Assembly: GCA_964558295.1 (NCBI GenBank)
Contig: CAZLDQ010000064.1
Span: 1 to 26,176, forward strand
Length of the DNA: 26,176 bases
DNA from: JBDKTH01 sp964558295
Lineage (GTDB): Bacteria > Planctomycetota > Planctomycetia > Pirellulales > Thermoguttaceae
Reading direction: 5' to 3'
In this document: positions 13,524-22,126 of the stretch, in pieces
Layout of the letters: every line of letters begins with the position of its first letter
How positions within the stretch are numbered: the first letter of the stretch is position 1
Made by a program: the position numbers and the translations under genes
Notes under the pieces: model-generated
What the model saw: the letters and a program-made list of their open reading frames with translations, nothing else
Told to the model about the DNA's origin: nothing
Database searches by the model: none

Positions 13524-14525
13524 ACCGAGCACTTCATTGCCGTTGCGTGACCCCAGGGCATGCCATGTGTCGGCATTGATCGTCTCACTGATGAATCGCA
13601 CGGACCCATCGCACAAGAGCAGGTTGACGCCGCCTGGATGACGGCTGCGTGCCGCGACCCACAGCGCGCGCATCGGTGAGACGACCCCACAGTCAGGCGT
13701 CTTGGAGTTGGGCATCAGCCCATGATCGTAGCCGGAATACCGCGGCCACCCGTCAAACCAACGAGCGCCGCGTGACGTGTCGGCGGAGGAGCCCAGCACC
13801 GAACAGGCTTCTACCGTCATGGGCAGCGACCGCAGACTGACCATCACCAGGGAACGATTCTCCTCGGTGAGCCGAGCCGAGCCCCCCGGCCCGAGCATAC
13901 TCTCCGAGTACAGGGCCGTGTTGCTTGTGCCATCGGTAATATCGGCAAAGCGAGTGGCTGACCCCTCGTAGAATACGCCGTCGGTCGTGGTGTTCGAATA
14001 CACGATCCAGGGATCAACCCCGCTCCCCCAGCAGGCCCGATAGTTCGTCGGACCGTAGGCGTCCTCGACCTTCCGCTCCTGATCGCTGGGACAGAAGAAC
14101 ATATTCACAACACGCGACACAGGCTCCTGGTTGTCCACATGCACACCATACCCCGGCCCGTTCTGGCTGGCGCCATTGTGCCCATACAAGGGGACGTCCA
14201 GATTCAGCGAACGATAGACGTTGGATTGCTCCAGATAGGGCGTGAGCATCGCCAGCGATGACCAGCGATAGAGCCGTGCGGGAATGCTAGGATAGTCAGG
14301 GCAGCTTTTCTGCGGGTCGCCGGAGGGAAACTGCCGGTGGCTATCGTGGTGATTGTGGGAAGCGAGGCCCAATTGCTTCAGATTATTCGTACACTGCATC
14401 CGCCTCGCCGCCTCGCGCGCGGCCTGCACCGCTGGGAGCAACAAGGCGATCAGAATGCCAATGATCGCAATCACCACGAGCAACTCGACGAGCGTAAAGG
14501 CGGCAGACCGCGAGTGTAGGCGCAT
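13515..14525 (-). CDS. DUF1559 domain-containing prepilin-like protein
   Basis: 336 residues, with CTCCTG just before ATG 14525 and a cttgggaga block upstream like that of the gene at 4950. N-terminus MRLHSRSAAFTLVELLVVIA is prepilin-like (here AFTLVE rather than GFTLVE), then LLPAVQAAREAARRMQCTNNLKQLGLA. The body contains YLEQSNVYRSL, FFCPSD and DGTSNTALYSES, and RHPGGVNLLLCDGSVRF gives H-X9-DG. No lipoprotein partner follows it, unlike the copies at 1545 and 23700. Its 3' end is duplicated downstream. Function is unknown, as for the family. Confidence 0.92.
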   Translation of the reverse strand: MRLHSRSAAFTLVELLVVIAIIGILIALLLPAVQAAREAARRMQCTNNLKQLGLASHNHHDSHRQFPSGDPQKSCPDYPSIPARLYRWSSLAMLTPYLEQSNVYRSLNLDVPLYGHNGASQNGPGYGVHVDNQEPVSRVVNMFFCPSDQERKVEDAYGPTNYRACWGSGVDPWIVYSNTTTDGVFYEGSATRFADITDGTSNTALYSESMLGPGGSARLTEENRSLVMVSLRSLPMTVEACSVLGSSADTSRGARWFDGWPRYSGYDHGLMPNSKTPDCGVVSPMRALWVAARSRHPGGVNLLLCDGSVRFISETINADTWHALGSRNGNEVLGEF

Positions 14526-14558
14526 CAGGAGGCTCTCCCAAGCGGATCGTGTTACATA

Positions 14559-14572
14559 TTACCCATCGGTAA
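14559..14572. promoter_or_regulatory. TTACC-CATC-GGTAA dyad upstream of the DUF1559 gene
   Basis: A perfect 5-bp inverted repeat with a 4-base centre, overlapped by a second GTTAC/GTAAC pair (14551-14555, 14569-14573). It lies 34 bases upstream of ATG 14525 and could be an operator. No strong -35/-10 pair is visible. Confidence 0.25.
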
Positions 14573-14664
14573 CACCGACATGCTAGCCTACCGCCCTGAT
14601 CCCTGCAAGAGGCTCCACCCAACAAATCGCGTCCTCTTCCCCCGGGGCGGGGTGAATCTTCCTG

Positions 14665-14744
14665 GCAGTTATCGATACAGGCATCCTGCCTGAATCGTGG
14701 CATACGCGTCCTGCTTGTGTGCTGTAAGCTAGGCATCCTGCTTG
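14665..14744. repeat. Degenerate array of three ~25-27 bp hairpin repeats
   Basis: Three units end at 14692, 14717 and 14744, each finishing in a variant of gGCATCCTGCtTG. In each unit the first half pairs with the second half (for example CAGGCA-TCC-TGCCTG). The same core recurs in the six-unit array at 21911-22060, in the same orientation. The two arrays bracket the glycoside hydrolase block. Confidence 0.65.
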
Positions 14745-14960
14745 ACCGCGGAGGCCGCAGAGTACGGCTCAGGCAAGAGGCCTAAGCCACAGGCAGGCGA
14801 GACGCTTGCACAGGGATGCCGGGAAATCTTGCCCCTCATCTTCCGGTGCGATTGGCGTTCCCGTCTGCCGGCAATTACAATGGCTTTTGGGGCTCGCTCT
14901 GGGGCCTGCTCCGGATCTTGGCCCCACGCCACGGTTTACACTCCTTTGGATGGTCTGTAC

Positions 14961-16817
14961 ATGAAAACCACCTTCCCTCTGTTCGCCCTGCTTCTCGTTG
15001 GATCGTTCGCCCATCCGGCCGTCGCCGTGGAGTTGCGTTCTCCTGACAAGAACCTGATGGTCACTATCCATTTGACGTCCGCCGGCCAGCCCTGTTACTC
15101 GCTGGCCTACCGGAATCGCTTGATCCTGGCCGAGTCACACCTCGGGCTCCAACTGCAAGGCGGCACCGCGATGACCGAGGGGTTTGTCATCGATCAGGCC
15201 ACGGCCACCAGCCACGACGCGACCTGGAAACCGGTCTACGGGGAGCGGAGCCATGTTCGCGACTGCTACAACCAACTCGTCCTCCAATTGCACGACCAGA
15301 GCAGCCCGCCGCGCAAGCTCCAGATCACCTTCCGAGCATACAACGAGGGGATGGCTTTCTGTTACACAATCCCCGAGCAGCCCACCGGCAAAGACATCCA
15401 GATCGCCAAGGAACGCTCCGAGTTCCGCTTCCTCGCCGATCATCCAGCCTGGGCGGTCTACAGTGCCCAGGGGATCTACCAGCAGACACCGCTTAGCGCG
15501 CTGAAGCCCGGTTGCGAGCGGCCGATGACTGTCGAGGTCGGCCCGGAGACGTTTGTCGCCCTGGGCGAAGCCCGGCTGGTCGACTATGCCCGGATGAAGT
15601 TGGCCCCGCTGGCCGGCGTCCCGCACGCCCTGGTGAGCGACCTGACCGGTCCGGTCAAAGCCCAATTGCCGCTGACCACGCCTTGGCGTTTCGTGATGGT
15701 TGCCCAAAGCCCGGGCCAACTGCTGGAAAACAACGACCTGCTGTTGAACCTCAACGACCCCTGCGCAATCGCCGACACCTCGTGGATCAAGCCGGGTAAG
15801 GTAATCCGCGAAGTGACGCTGACCACCACGGGGGGCAAGGCGTGCGTTGATTTTGCCGTCAAGCACCACCTCCAATACGTTGAGTTCGATGCCGGCTGGT
15901 ACGGCAACGAGTATTCCGACGAGTCGGATGCGACCACCGTGACGCTCGATCCCAAGCGGTCGCGCGGGCCGCTCGATCTGGCCGAAGTGGTGCGGTACGG
16001 AAAAGAGCGGGGGATCGGCATTATTCTTTATGTCAACCGCCGGGCCCTGGAACGCCAGTTGGACGTGATCCTGCCGCTCTACCGGCAATGGGGTATCCAG
16101 GGGGTAAAGTACGGTTTTGTCAACGTCGGCTCTCAGCAGTGGACCACCTGGCTCCACGACGCCGTGCGCAAGGCGGCCGACCACCAGCTCATGGTCGACA
16201 TCCACGACGAATACCGTCCCACCGGCTACTCACGTACCTATCCCAATCTCATGACCCAGGAAGGGATCGGCGGCGACGAGACCAGCCCGACGAACGACCA
16301 GACGCTGATGATCCTCTTCAACCGCATGTTGGCCGGGGCGGCAGACAACACGATCTGCTACTACGACAAACGCGTCGAGCGCAACGCCACCCACGCCTAT
16401 CAACTGGCCAAGGCCGTCTGCTTCTACAGCCCCTGGCAGTTCCTCTACTGGTACGAGCGCCCCAGTTCGGAGACCGGCGAGCCCGAGTTGGAGTTCTACG
16501 ACCACGTGCCGACTGTCTGGGACGACACCAAGGTGCTCCACGGCAAGATCGGCCAGTATGCGGCGATTGCCCGGCGCAGCGGCGACGCTTGGTTCCTCGG
16601 CTGCATGAACCATGGTCAGGCGCGCACGCTGGACCTGCCGCTGGCGTTCCTCGCCAAGGACAAGAAGTACCTCGCCCACATCTACTCAGACGATCCGGCC
16701 GTTCCAACTCGCACCCACGTGCGGATCGACCGCCAGCCGGTCGATGCCACGACGGTGCTCAAGGCCGAACTGTCGGCCCAGGGCGGACAAGCGATTCGGA
16801 TTGTGCCGGCCGAATAA
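14961..16817 (+). CDS. Secreted GH97-family alpha-glucosidase/alpha-galactosidase-type glycoside hydrolase
   Basis: 618 residues from ATG 14961, which begins a signal peptide (MKTTFPLFALLLVGSFAHPA, cleavage near AVA-VEL). Residues ~24-290 are the GH97 N-terminal beta-sandwich (LRSPDKNLMVTIHL, LAYRNRLILAESHLGLQL). Residues ~291-540 are the catalytic barrel: YVEFDAGWYGNE, WGIQGVKYGFVN, DIHDEYRPTGYSRTYPNLM, followed by EGIGGDE. Glu417, Glu434 and Glu440 are candidates for catalytic or calcium-site residues. At the position where retaining GH97 enzymes carry an Asp nucleophile, this has YGFVN, which suggests the inverting, SusB-like alpha-glucosidase type; this is from memory of the family. The last ~70 residues form the C-terminal beta domain. 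It likely acts outside the cytoplasm on alpha-glucans, together with the convergent GH13 enzyme. Confidence 0.9.
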   Translation: MKTTFPLFALLLVGSFAHPAVAVELRSPDKNLMVTIHLTSAGQPCYSLAYRNRLILAESHLGLQLQGGTAMTEGFVIDQATATSHDATWKPVYGERSHVRDCYNQLVLQLHDQSSPPRKLQITFRAYNEGMAFCYTIPEQPTGKDIQIAKERSEFRFLADHPAWAVYSAQGIYQQTPLSALKPGCERPMTVEVGPETFVALGEARLVDYARMKLAPLAGVPHALVSDLTGPVKAQLPLTTPWRFVMVAQSPGQLLENNDLLLNLNDPCAIADTSWIKPGKVIREVTLTTTGGKACVDFAVKHHLQYVEFDAGWYGNEYSDESDATTVTLDPKRSRGPLDLAEVVRYGKERGIGIILYVNRRALERQLDVILPLYRQWGIQGVKYGFVNVGSQQWTTWLHDAVRKAADHQLMVDIHDEYRPTGYSRTYPNLMTQEGIGGDETSPTNDQTLMILFNRMLAGAADNTICYYDKRVERNATHAYQLAKAVCFYSPWQFLYWYERPSSETGEPELEFYDHVPTVWDDTKVLHGKIGQYAAIARRSGDAWFLGCMNHGQARTLDLPLAFLAKDKKYLAHIYSDDPAVPTRTHVRIDRQPVDATTVLKAELSAQGGQAIRIVPAE

Positions 16818-16873
16818 GATCCGAGTTGGCGCACAGCCTTCTGAGCCAGGAAGATGCCGCGCGTTGCCGCAGA

Positions 16874-17623
16874 TCACTTCAGGGCGATCATCAACAGATC
16901 GACGCTCTGTTGACGATCATACGGTTGGTCCTGATAACCCCCGAAGAACTGTACCTCACGGGCCCCCGCCGATCGGACCATCCGTTCCAGTTCGGCCGTC
17001 TCCAGTCCGAGAAACGGAACCGATTCGCTTTGCATTTGGACATTTCCATCCAGCGCCGTCACGACCAGATCCACGTAACCCCGTGTGGCACAGCGATGCA
17101 TGCCCTTGACGATCAACATCTCCCCCTGCGCAAGCCTGGCTCGCCGGCACTTCTGCCACATGCACGGCCCATCGGCCAATCGCCAGAGGTTCAACACATG
17201 AACGACCAGAAGCCCGTCGGGCCGCACGGCCGCCGCCATCTCGGCTAACGCCCGCTCGACCGTCGCTACGTCAGGGGCCAGAGCCAGCGAATTGCCCACA
17301 CAGATCGCCGCATCGAGCGGTTCTTGCCTCGTGATCGGTTGGTCAAACCCTCGCACCCGCCAACGCAATCCCGCCGGCTCGCCAAATTGGGCTCGCGCAC
17401 GCTCAATCATCCCCGCACTCAGGTCGGCCCCTTCAACGCGCAACCCCCAGGCGTGAAACATGGCCGCATGGTGCCCCGTCCCGCAGGCCACATCGACGAG
17501 GCTCTCTACACCCACCCGCTCGAACCATCGCCGGTAAAACGGCCCCTCGTTGGCCAGCCGCTTCGGCCAATCGACCATCGCCTCATAGACATCGGCGAGA
17601 TCACCCAACCGGTTGCCGGTCAT
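16874..17623 (-). CDS. Class I SAM-dependent methyltransferase
   Basis: 249 residues from ATG 17623, with GAGGGGA about 12 bases upstream; the longer frame to 17911 overlaps the GH13 gene and is rejected. Motif I is LVDVACGTGHHAAMF (42-56), followed by VEGADLSAGMIERARAQF (motif II region), DAAICVGNSLAL (motif III region) and VRPDGLLVVHVLN. The C-terminal part has beta-strands typical of small-molecule methyltransferases. Substrate is unknown. It starts 23 bp after the GH13 stop on the same strand, so it is probably cotranscribed, but its tie to glucan breakdown is unclear. Confidence 0.85.
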   Translation of the reverse strand: MTGNRLGDLADVYEAMVDWPKRLANEGPFYRRWFERVGVESLVDVACGTGHHAAMFHAWGLRVEGADLSAGMIERARAQFGEPAGLRWRVRGFDQPITRQEPLDAAICVGNSLALAPDVATVERALAEMAAAVRPDGLLVVHVLNLWRLADGPCMWQKCRRARLAQGEMLIVKGMHRCATRGYVDLVVTALDGNVQMQSESVPFLGLETAELERMVRSAGAREVQFFGGYQDQPYDRQQSVDLLMIALK

Positions 17624-17646
17624 CCCGTCTTCTTCCCCTCTCTTCC

Positions 17647-20600
17647 TTACTCGCTCCGCTCCAGCCGCACGTCGTCGATCCACATCTTCCCAGTCGCTCC
17701 GTTGAGTCCCACCTCCACGCCGAGGCTGCGGAGCTTCTCCGGCACGGTGAATTCTACGGTGACTTGCTTCCAGGAAAAGGTGCCAACCAACTCCGGGGAG
17801 GAGACATAAAGGGTCCGGTCGGTGTGGGCGGCAAACCGCACCGTGCCGACCTTCCACCCCAGATCGCCTTTGCGGATGTCCTCGCCTTTGACCCATGCGG
17901 TGAGTCGCCATCGTGAACCGGCCGGCATCTGGGTGGTAGGAATCGCTTGACGCCAGAGCAGGTAGGCGTCCGAAGTGTTCTCCACCTCGGCCGCCGACTC
18001 GCCGCCATGAACCGGTTGGCTGACCAACCGGCCCCCTTGCGGCATCTGCCAGGCCAGATGGGTCTGGCCGCCGGGCATCGCCTCGCCCGTCCGGAGCAAA
18101 ACCGACCGCGCCGTCCGCCCCGCTTCAAACCCAGGATCGGCCAGCAGGCTCTCGCTCGTCGCTTCTGTAATCGCCGGGTAAGGCTTGCCAATTGGTGTGA
18201 CCACTCCGGCCCCGGGAGTCAAAAGCGTGGAGAACCACCGCCACTGCCGGCTCCCATCCTTCGGCTCGCCGTCGTCAAACGTGAGGAAGAAGTTTGGCGC
18301 ATCGCAGAAGACGTTTTGCAACGAGTGGTCTTTCCCGCCGGTCAATTCGGACAGTTGCACGAGACACCCGTCCGCCCCTCGCAGTTCCACCCGATCCGGC
18401 ACGACCGCCGGCCGTGCGGTTTTGCTCTGCCAGGATCGCCCACGCCCCGTTTTCCCCTCGGCCAGCAGCCTGCCCTCACGGTAATAGGCAAACCCTTGCA
18501 TCTCGGGAATCGGCCACATTGTCGCCAGGAAGGCGAACTTCCCAACGGGAATACTCTGGACCTTTACCCCGCAGGAAATCCGCAGGCTGGGCGTCGCGCC
18601 AAGCGTGTAGTCGACAAGGTAGTCGATTGGCGGCCGAAGCTGATCGAACCGCCCAAAACCGCGCAGGCGGCCTTCAAAACGCACACGCAAGAGGCCCTCT
18701 TCATACCAGATCCGTGAAGCAGCCTCTACGTCGTTAGCCGCCGAGAAACGCTCCTTCGGCTCACCGTAACCTTGATCCGTATAGAGCTCGCCCTGCTTGA
18801 TGATCGTGCGTCCATTCGGGCCCTTGGTCCACAGCCCTGTGATCATGCCCGATCGCCCTAAACGCAGTCGGTAGTGCTCGTTTTCAAACTCCCATCCCCC
18901 AGCGACCGGACGCCACGGGCCGACCGTCGCGTTTGACGGACAAACGGCATCGGCAACCAACTCGACTGTCCACGTTGCCGGCTCTCCGACCTGCGGCGCC
19001 TCGCGGTCTTGCCAACTGACCAGGGCCGCCAACTCATGCCGGTCGCCTACCCGATCGATCCACCGCACCCGGGCCGGAGGCACTTCGTCCACCAGCCGCA
19101 ACGCTACGGTTCGTCCGGCGCCCATCGCGCCGATCACTCGCTGGTTGGGCTCCGAGCTAAGCGGCACGAGCATCGAATCCCAGACGACGTTCGTCCCTTG
19201 CGGGCGCCAGTAGATGCTACTCGACACGCCCTCGGTGGTCAGATGGCGCACACGATAGGCGTCTTCCAGCACGCCTTCGGCCGTCGCGGCAAACCAACGC
19301 GAGGCCTGGACCACGGGCAAGTACATCGCCGCATCGGCCGGCACGTCACCTGCCCAGGCCGTCTCCAGCCGTAGCAGGTTCGGCTCCGGCCGATAGCGAA
19401 GCGTCAACTTCGCCCGGCCAAAACTTCGTTCCACAACGACCCCATTCCCTTCCTGCCGGAGTACGGCCTTTTCCCCACGCTCGCGCAAGCCGGCGGGCAA
19501 ATAAAGATCTGCCGGACCGAGCACTTCACTCCCACGAATCGCAAGCCGCTCCAACAAGCCCGACTGCCGGTTGACCCAGGCCGCATACTGGTCGCCTTCA
19601 AGCTTGACCGCCTCGGCCGGCGCCATAGTCGTCGCAGAGCCTGCCCCATCAATCGCCACCGCCTTGGCCCACGGATCAGGCTCGACCGGCACGCTGACCG
19701 GCGTATCCGCCCGCAGGGCAAGCACGGTAAAACCAAACGGATCAAGCGACACGGGCAGGCACAAGCCTTGCGTCGGACTCGCCGCGACGCGCACTGGCCG
19801 GTTGAGCCACAGATCGGAACCGACCGCCGTCGTCCGGAGCTTCTCAGGCAACACGGCCCGGGGAACCAGTACGGTCCCTTCCCTCTTCGTGCCGGCCAGG
19901 TTGACCAGCACCACGCTGGCGCCGTCCCCCGCGGTGCGCAGGCAGGCAAACACGCCGGCCGGGGCCTCGACGCTCAGATAGTCGACCGCCCCACCGCACA
20001 ACTCGGGCAGTGCCCGACGAATGGCAAACACCCGCTGCAACACGCGGCGGTGTCCCTGATCCATCTCCTGATAGACCAGCGGAACGCCATGAATCCACGC
20101 CGTCAACGCGGTCATGGCCCGAGCCGGTTCCACGCCGTACCAAAGCTGCGCGCGCAGGCTGTCGTGGCTCTCCACATGCCGCAAGCGCAACAGGTCGGGC
20201 GTTTCCGCATACTGCTGCTCATGCAGCCAGCGGCGCAGCCGGCTGACGAATTCCTCCGGCGGCAACTTACGCAGATCGTGATAGGCCTGGTAACATCCGG
20301 TGAAATCGTAAACCGCGTCGCTCACCGTGCCGTAAACGCTCCCCTGCGTCTCGGCCAGCAGCCCCCCGTCGCTCGGCTTGAGTTCCTTGACCGCCCCGCG
20401 AAGCGCGCGAAGCATGTTGAGTCCGCCTTGGAGTTGGGCGAAACTTGCCCGGGCGTAGGGGATCTCAGGATTCCAATTGGGGATCCGGCTTCCGGCCACC
20501 GCGTCCACCCGATAGCCGTCCACGTCGAACTGGCTCACGTAGTACCGAGCCACGTTGGCCATGTACGCCCGCCACGTCGGCCAGTTGAAATCGTAGCACC

Positions 20601-21783
20601 AGTAGGGCATGGTGGAGCCGTCTTCCTCATAGGCCAGCCACTCGGGATGCTCCTTGGCCCGGGGATAGTGGTTCGATCCGCCGTGCGGCACGCAGTCCTG
20701 CAAGACCTTCAGGCCCAGCTTGTGGGCTTTAGCCACCAGGGCCCGGTAGTCGTCGGCCGTGCCCAAGCCTTCTTGGAACTTGTAGTAGTCGCGCGGATGA
20801 TACACGGCCGCGTCTTCGATCGGCATGATCCAGATCGCGTTGGCCCCCAGTTCGGCAATCTCGTCCAAGAGGGGCAAGGCGGCCTGGAATCCGCCCAGGT
20901 CCTTGAAGTTGCTGCCGATCGTCCCGCCCGGGTGAAAACTGTAAATCACGGCTTCGCGGAACCAAGCTGGCCGATCGGCCGGCGGCACATGCCCACGACG
21001 CCGCATCCAGTCGGGAATCCGCCGCAAGGCCGTCTCGCCGTTCGCCTCAATGATCCACAAGCACGCGGGCCCCACTTCCTGGCTGTCGCCCGGTTTCATT
21101 CGGGCTTGGACGTTGAAACTCTGCTGGACGCGGAGTGCTCCGTCCATTTCCTGCACCGTGACCGAGCCACGATCAGCCGCCGGACTCAGTTCGTCTGCGA
21201 GGCAGACGACCGATCGCTCCGCGTCGAGCTGCGCGACCAGCGGGGCCAAGCTTTGCCCAAAACTATGACGCCCGCCCGCCTTGAACTCCCGGGCCTCGAA
21301 CCGCTGCGGCGGATACGTCCCTGGTGAGAAGTAATAGGCGTCCTTGGCCACGGCCAACGGCACGTGGCCCATCCAAAAACCCTTGAACTTCGTCGGTGCG
21401 TTCCCTTGCCAGGTGATCTTTGCCGACCGGGTGAGCATCGGCCACTCGGAATCCAACTCATAGCGCAAGTCGACCTGCCACGACCCCACGGCCAGCGACG
21501 CGACCGCGGTCCGCTCATTCACCTTCGTCAGGCCGATCAACCGCGGCTCGCCCCGCTTGGAACCGATGAGCCACTTGCCGTCCTCCGAGAGATCAAACGT
21601 TGCTGAGCCGTCGGCCGGATGGCTTAGCACCTTTCCCTGGTAGCGAATCTCGCTGACCGCCCCGCTTTTTCCCTCGAAACTCACCGCAAGCAAACCAGAT
21701 TGGAGCACCACGGGAGTCGGCGACGGTTTTGCCGAAGGAGCAGCGACAAGAAGAAGGACGGACGTTACGAAAGCGGAGAACAT
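17647..21783 (-). CDS. Large secreted GH13 alpha-amylase-family enzyme with flanking beta-sandwich and C-terminal carbohydrate-binding-like domain
   Basis: 1378 residues. Signal peptide at 1-19. Residues ~25-255 are a beta-rich N-domain. Residues ~275-600 are a GH13 barrel: DCVPHGGSNH (region I, D363), DVDGYRVDAV (region II, nucleophile D427), LLAETQGS (region III, acid/base E478) and RHVESHDS (region IV, D541), so all three catalytic acids are present. A C-domain follows to ~690 (VVLVNLAG). Residues ~700-1200 form further beta-sandwich modules without a family I can name. Residues 1213-1378 resemble a CBM4/9-type jelly roll (LLADPGFEAG, WRLTAWVKGEDI, KMWIDDVRLE). Typical GH13 enzymes are 450-700 residues, so this one is unusually long. 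Likely substrate is an alpha-glucan; specificity cannot be read. A strong inverted repeat and promoter lie just upstream. Confidence 0.88.
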   Translation of the reverse strand: MFSAFVTSVLLLVAAPSAKPSPTPVVLQSGLLAVSFEGKSGAVSEIRYQGKVLSHPADGSATFDLSEDGKWLIGSKRGEPRLIGLTKVNERTAVASLAVGSWQVDLRYELDSEWPMLTRSAKITWQGNAPTKFKGFWMGHVPLAVAKDAYYFSPGTYPPQRFEAREFKAGGRHSFGQSLAPLVAQLDAERSVVCLADELSPAADRGSVTVQEMDGALRVQQSFNVQARMKPGDSQEVGPACLWIIEANGETALRRIPDWMRRRGHVPPADRPAWFREAVIYSFHPGGTIGSNFKDLGGFQAALPLLDEIAELGANAIWIMPIEDAAVYHPRDYYKFQEGLGTADDYRALVAKAHKLGLKVLQDCVPHGGSNHYPRAKEHPEWLAYEEDGSTMPYWCYDFNWPTWRAYMANVARYYVSQFDVDGYRVDAVAGSRIPNWNPEIPYARASFAQLQGGLNMLRALRGAVKELKPSDGGLLAETQGSVYGTVSDAVYDFTGCYQAYHDLRKLPPEEFVSRLRRWLHEQQYAETPDLLRLRHVESHDSLRAQLWYGVEPARAMTALTAWIHGVPLVYQEMDQGHRRVLQRVFAIRRALPELCGGAVDYLSVEAPAGVFACLRTAGDGASVVLVNLAGTKREGTVLVPRAVLPEKLRTTAVGSDLWLNRPVRVAASPTQGLCLPVSLDPFGFTVLALRADTPVSVPVEPDPWAKAVAIDGAGSATTMAPAEAVKLEGDQYAAWVNRQSGLLERLAIRGSEVLGPADLYLPAGLRERGEKAVLRQEGNGVVVERSFGRAKLTLRYRPEPNLLRLETAWAGDVPADAAMYLPVVQASRWFAATAEGVLEDAYRVRHLTTEGVSSSIYWRPQGTNVVWDSMLVPLSSEPNQRVIGAMGAGRTVALRLVDEVPPARVRWIDRVGDRHELAALVSWQDREAPQVGEPATWTVELVADAVCPSNATVGPWRPVAGGWEFENEHYRLRLGRSGMITGLWTKGPNGRTIIKQGELYTDQGYGEPKERFSAANDVEAASRIWYEEGLLRVRFEGRLRGFGRFDQLRPPIDYLVDYTLGATPSLRISCGVKVQSIPVGKFAFLATMWPIPEMQGFAYYREGRLLAEGKTGRGRSWQSKTARPAVVPDRVELRGADGCLVQLSELTGGKDHSLQNVFCDAPNFFLTFDDGEPKDGSRQWRWFSTLLTPGAGVVTPIGKPYPAITEATSESLLADPGFEAGRTARSVLLRTGEAMPGGQTHLAWQMPQGGRLVSQPVHGGESAAEVENTSDAYLLWRQAIPTTQMPAGSRWRLTAWVKGEDIRKGDLGWKVGTVRFAAHTDRTLYVSSPELVGTFSWKQVTVEFTVPEKLRSLGVEVGLNGATGKMWIDDVRLERSE

Positions 21784-21803
21784 GGCGGGACCTTGGGAGG
21801 CTG

Positions 21804-21841
21804 ATTCCGAGCAGGGACACTTGGTCCATTATGCTCGGAAT
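21804..21841. promoter_or_regulatory. Nested inverted repeat upstream of the GH13 gene (10-bp arms)
   Basis: ATTCCGAGCA (21804-21813) and TGCTCGGAAT (21832-21841) are perfect reverse complements, 18 bp apart. Inside is a second perfect pair, GGAC/GTCC, around ACTTG. It overlaps the candidate -10 and start site of the GH13 promoter, so it could be a repressor operator, or a leader stem-loop if transcription starts further upstream. Confidence 0.6.
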
Positions 21842-21855
21842 TCCCCAATTCGCAA
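21828..21855 (-). promoter_or_regulatory. Candidate sigma-70 promoter for the GH13 - methyltransferase operon
   Basis: On the minus strand TTGCGA (21855-21850), a 16-bp spacer and CATAAT (21833-21828), which is five of six to the -10 consensus. The predicted start lies within the inverted repeat, about 38 bases before ATG 21783. Confidence 0.45.
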
Positions 21856-21910
21856 GGAAATCGGCGTGGCCAATCTTCCACCCAACTGCTAAGCCCAGCC
21901 CCCCACCCCA

Positions 21911-22060
21911 GCCGTAATACAAGCGTCCTGCTTGTGCCGTAGCACAAGCATCTTGCTTGTGTCGTAGCATAAGCATCTTGCTTGTGCCGTAGCATAAGCA
22001 TCTTGCTTGTGCCGTAGCATACGCATCCTGCTGGTACGCTGTCCCCAAGCATCCCGCCTG
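21911..22060. repeat. Six-unit tandem array of a 25-bp hairpin repeat
   Basis: Units begin at 21911, 21936, 21961, 21986, 22011 and 22036, exactly 25 bp apart. The consensus is GCCGTAGCA followed by a dyad, (A/T)AAGCA-TCT-TGCTTGT; the second unit pairs perfectly (ACAAGCA/TGCTTGT). The middle units are nearly identical and the outer ones have decayed. There are no spacers between units, so it is not CRISPR. Open frames across it are artefacts of the period. Confidence 0.9.
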
Positions 22061-22126
22061 ACCGTCCCACTGCGCAACTTGGCTCAAGAGCCGGAGCTTG
22101 CCGGAAAAACGCTAGCGATCGTTGTG

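Larger units (their letters stand above)
14526..14960. other. Divergent gene-free region with a dyad and a hairpin-repeat array
   Basis: This 435-bp region separates divergent DUF1559 and GH97 genes. It holds a TTACC/GGTAA dyad (14559-14572), a repeat array (14665-14744) and no supported gene. The frame continuing upstream of the GH97 start to 14742 reads into the repeat array and has no signal-peptide logic, so I exclude it from the gene. Confidence 0.55.

Noticed and set aside
14742..14960. N-terminal extension of the GH97 gene
   Set aside because: It would start in the repeat array and bury the signal peptide at residue 74; ATG 14961 gives a normal secreted protein.
15135..16205. 356-codon minus frame
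   Set aside because: Antisense to the GH97 gene, no family features.
19768..21327. 519-codon + frame
   Set aside because: Antisense to the GH13 gene; long only because of third-position GC bias.
21911..22060. CRISPR array
   Set aside because: Units abut with no unique spacers and the period is only 25 bp; it is a tandem repeat.
21593..22087. 164-codon minus frame with repeated peptide
   Set aside because: The peptide repeat only reflects the 25-bp DNA array, and the rest overlaps the GH13 start.
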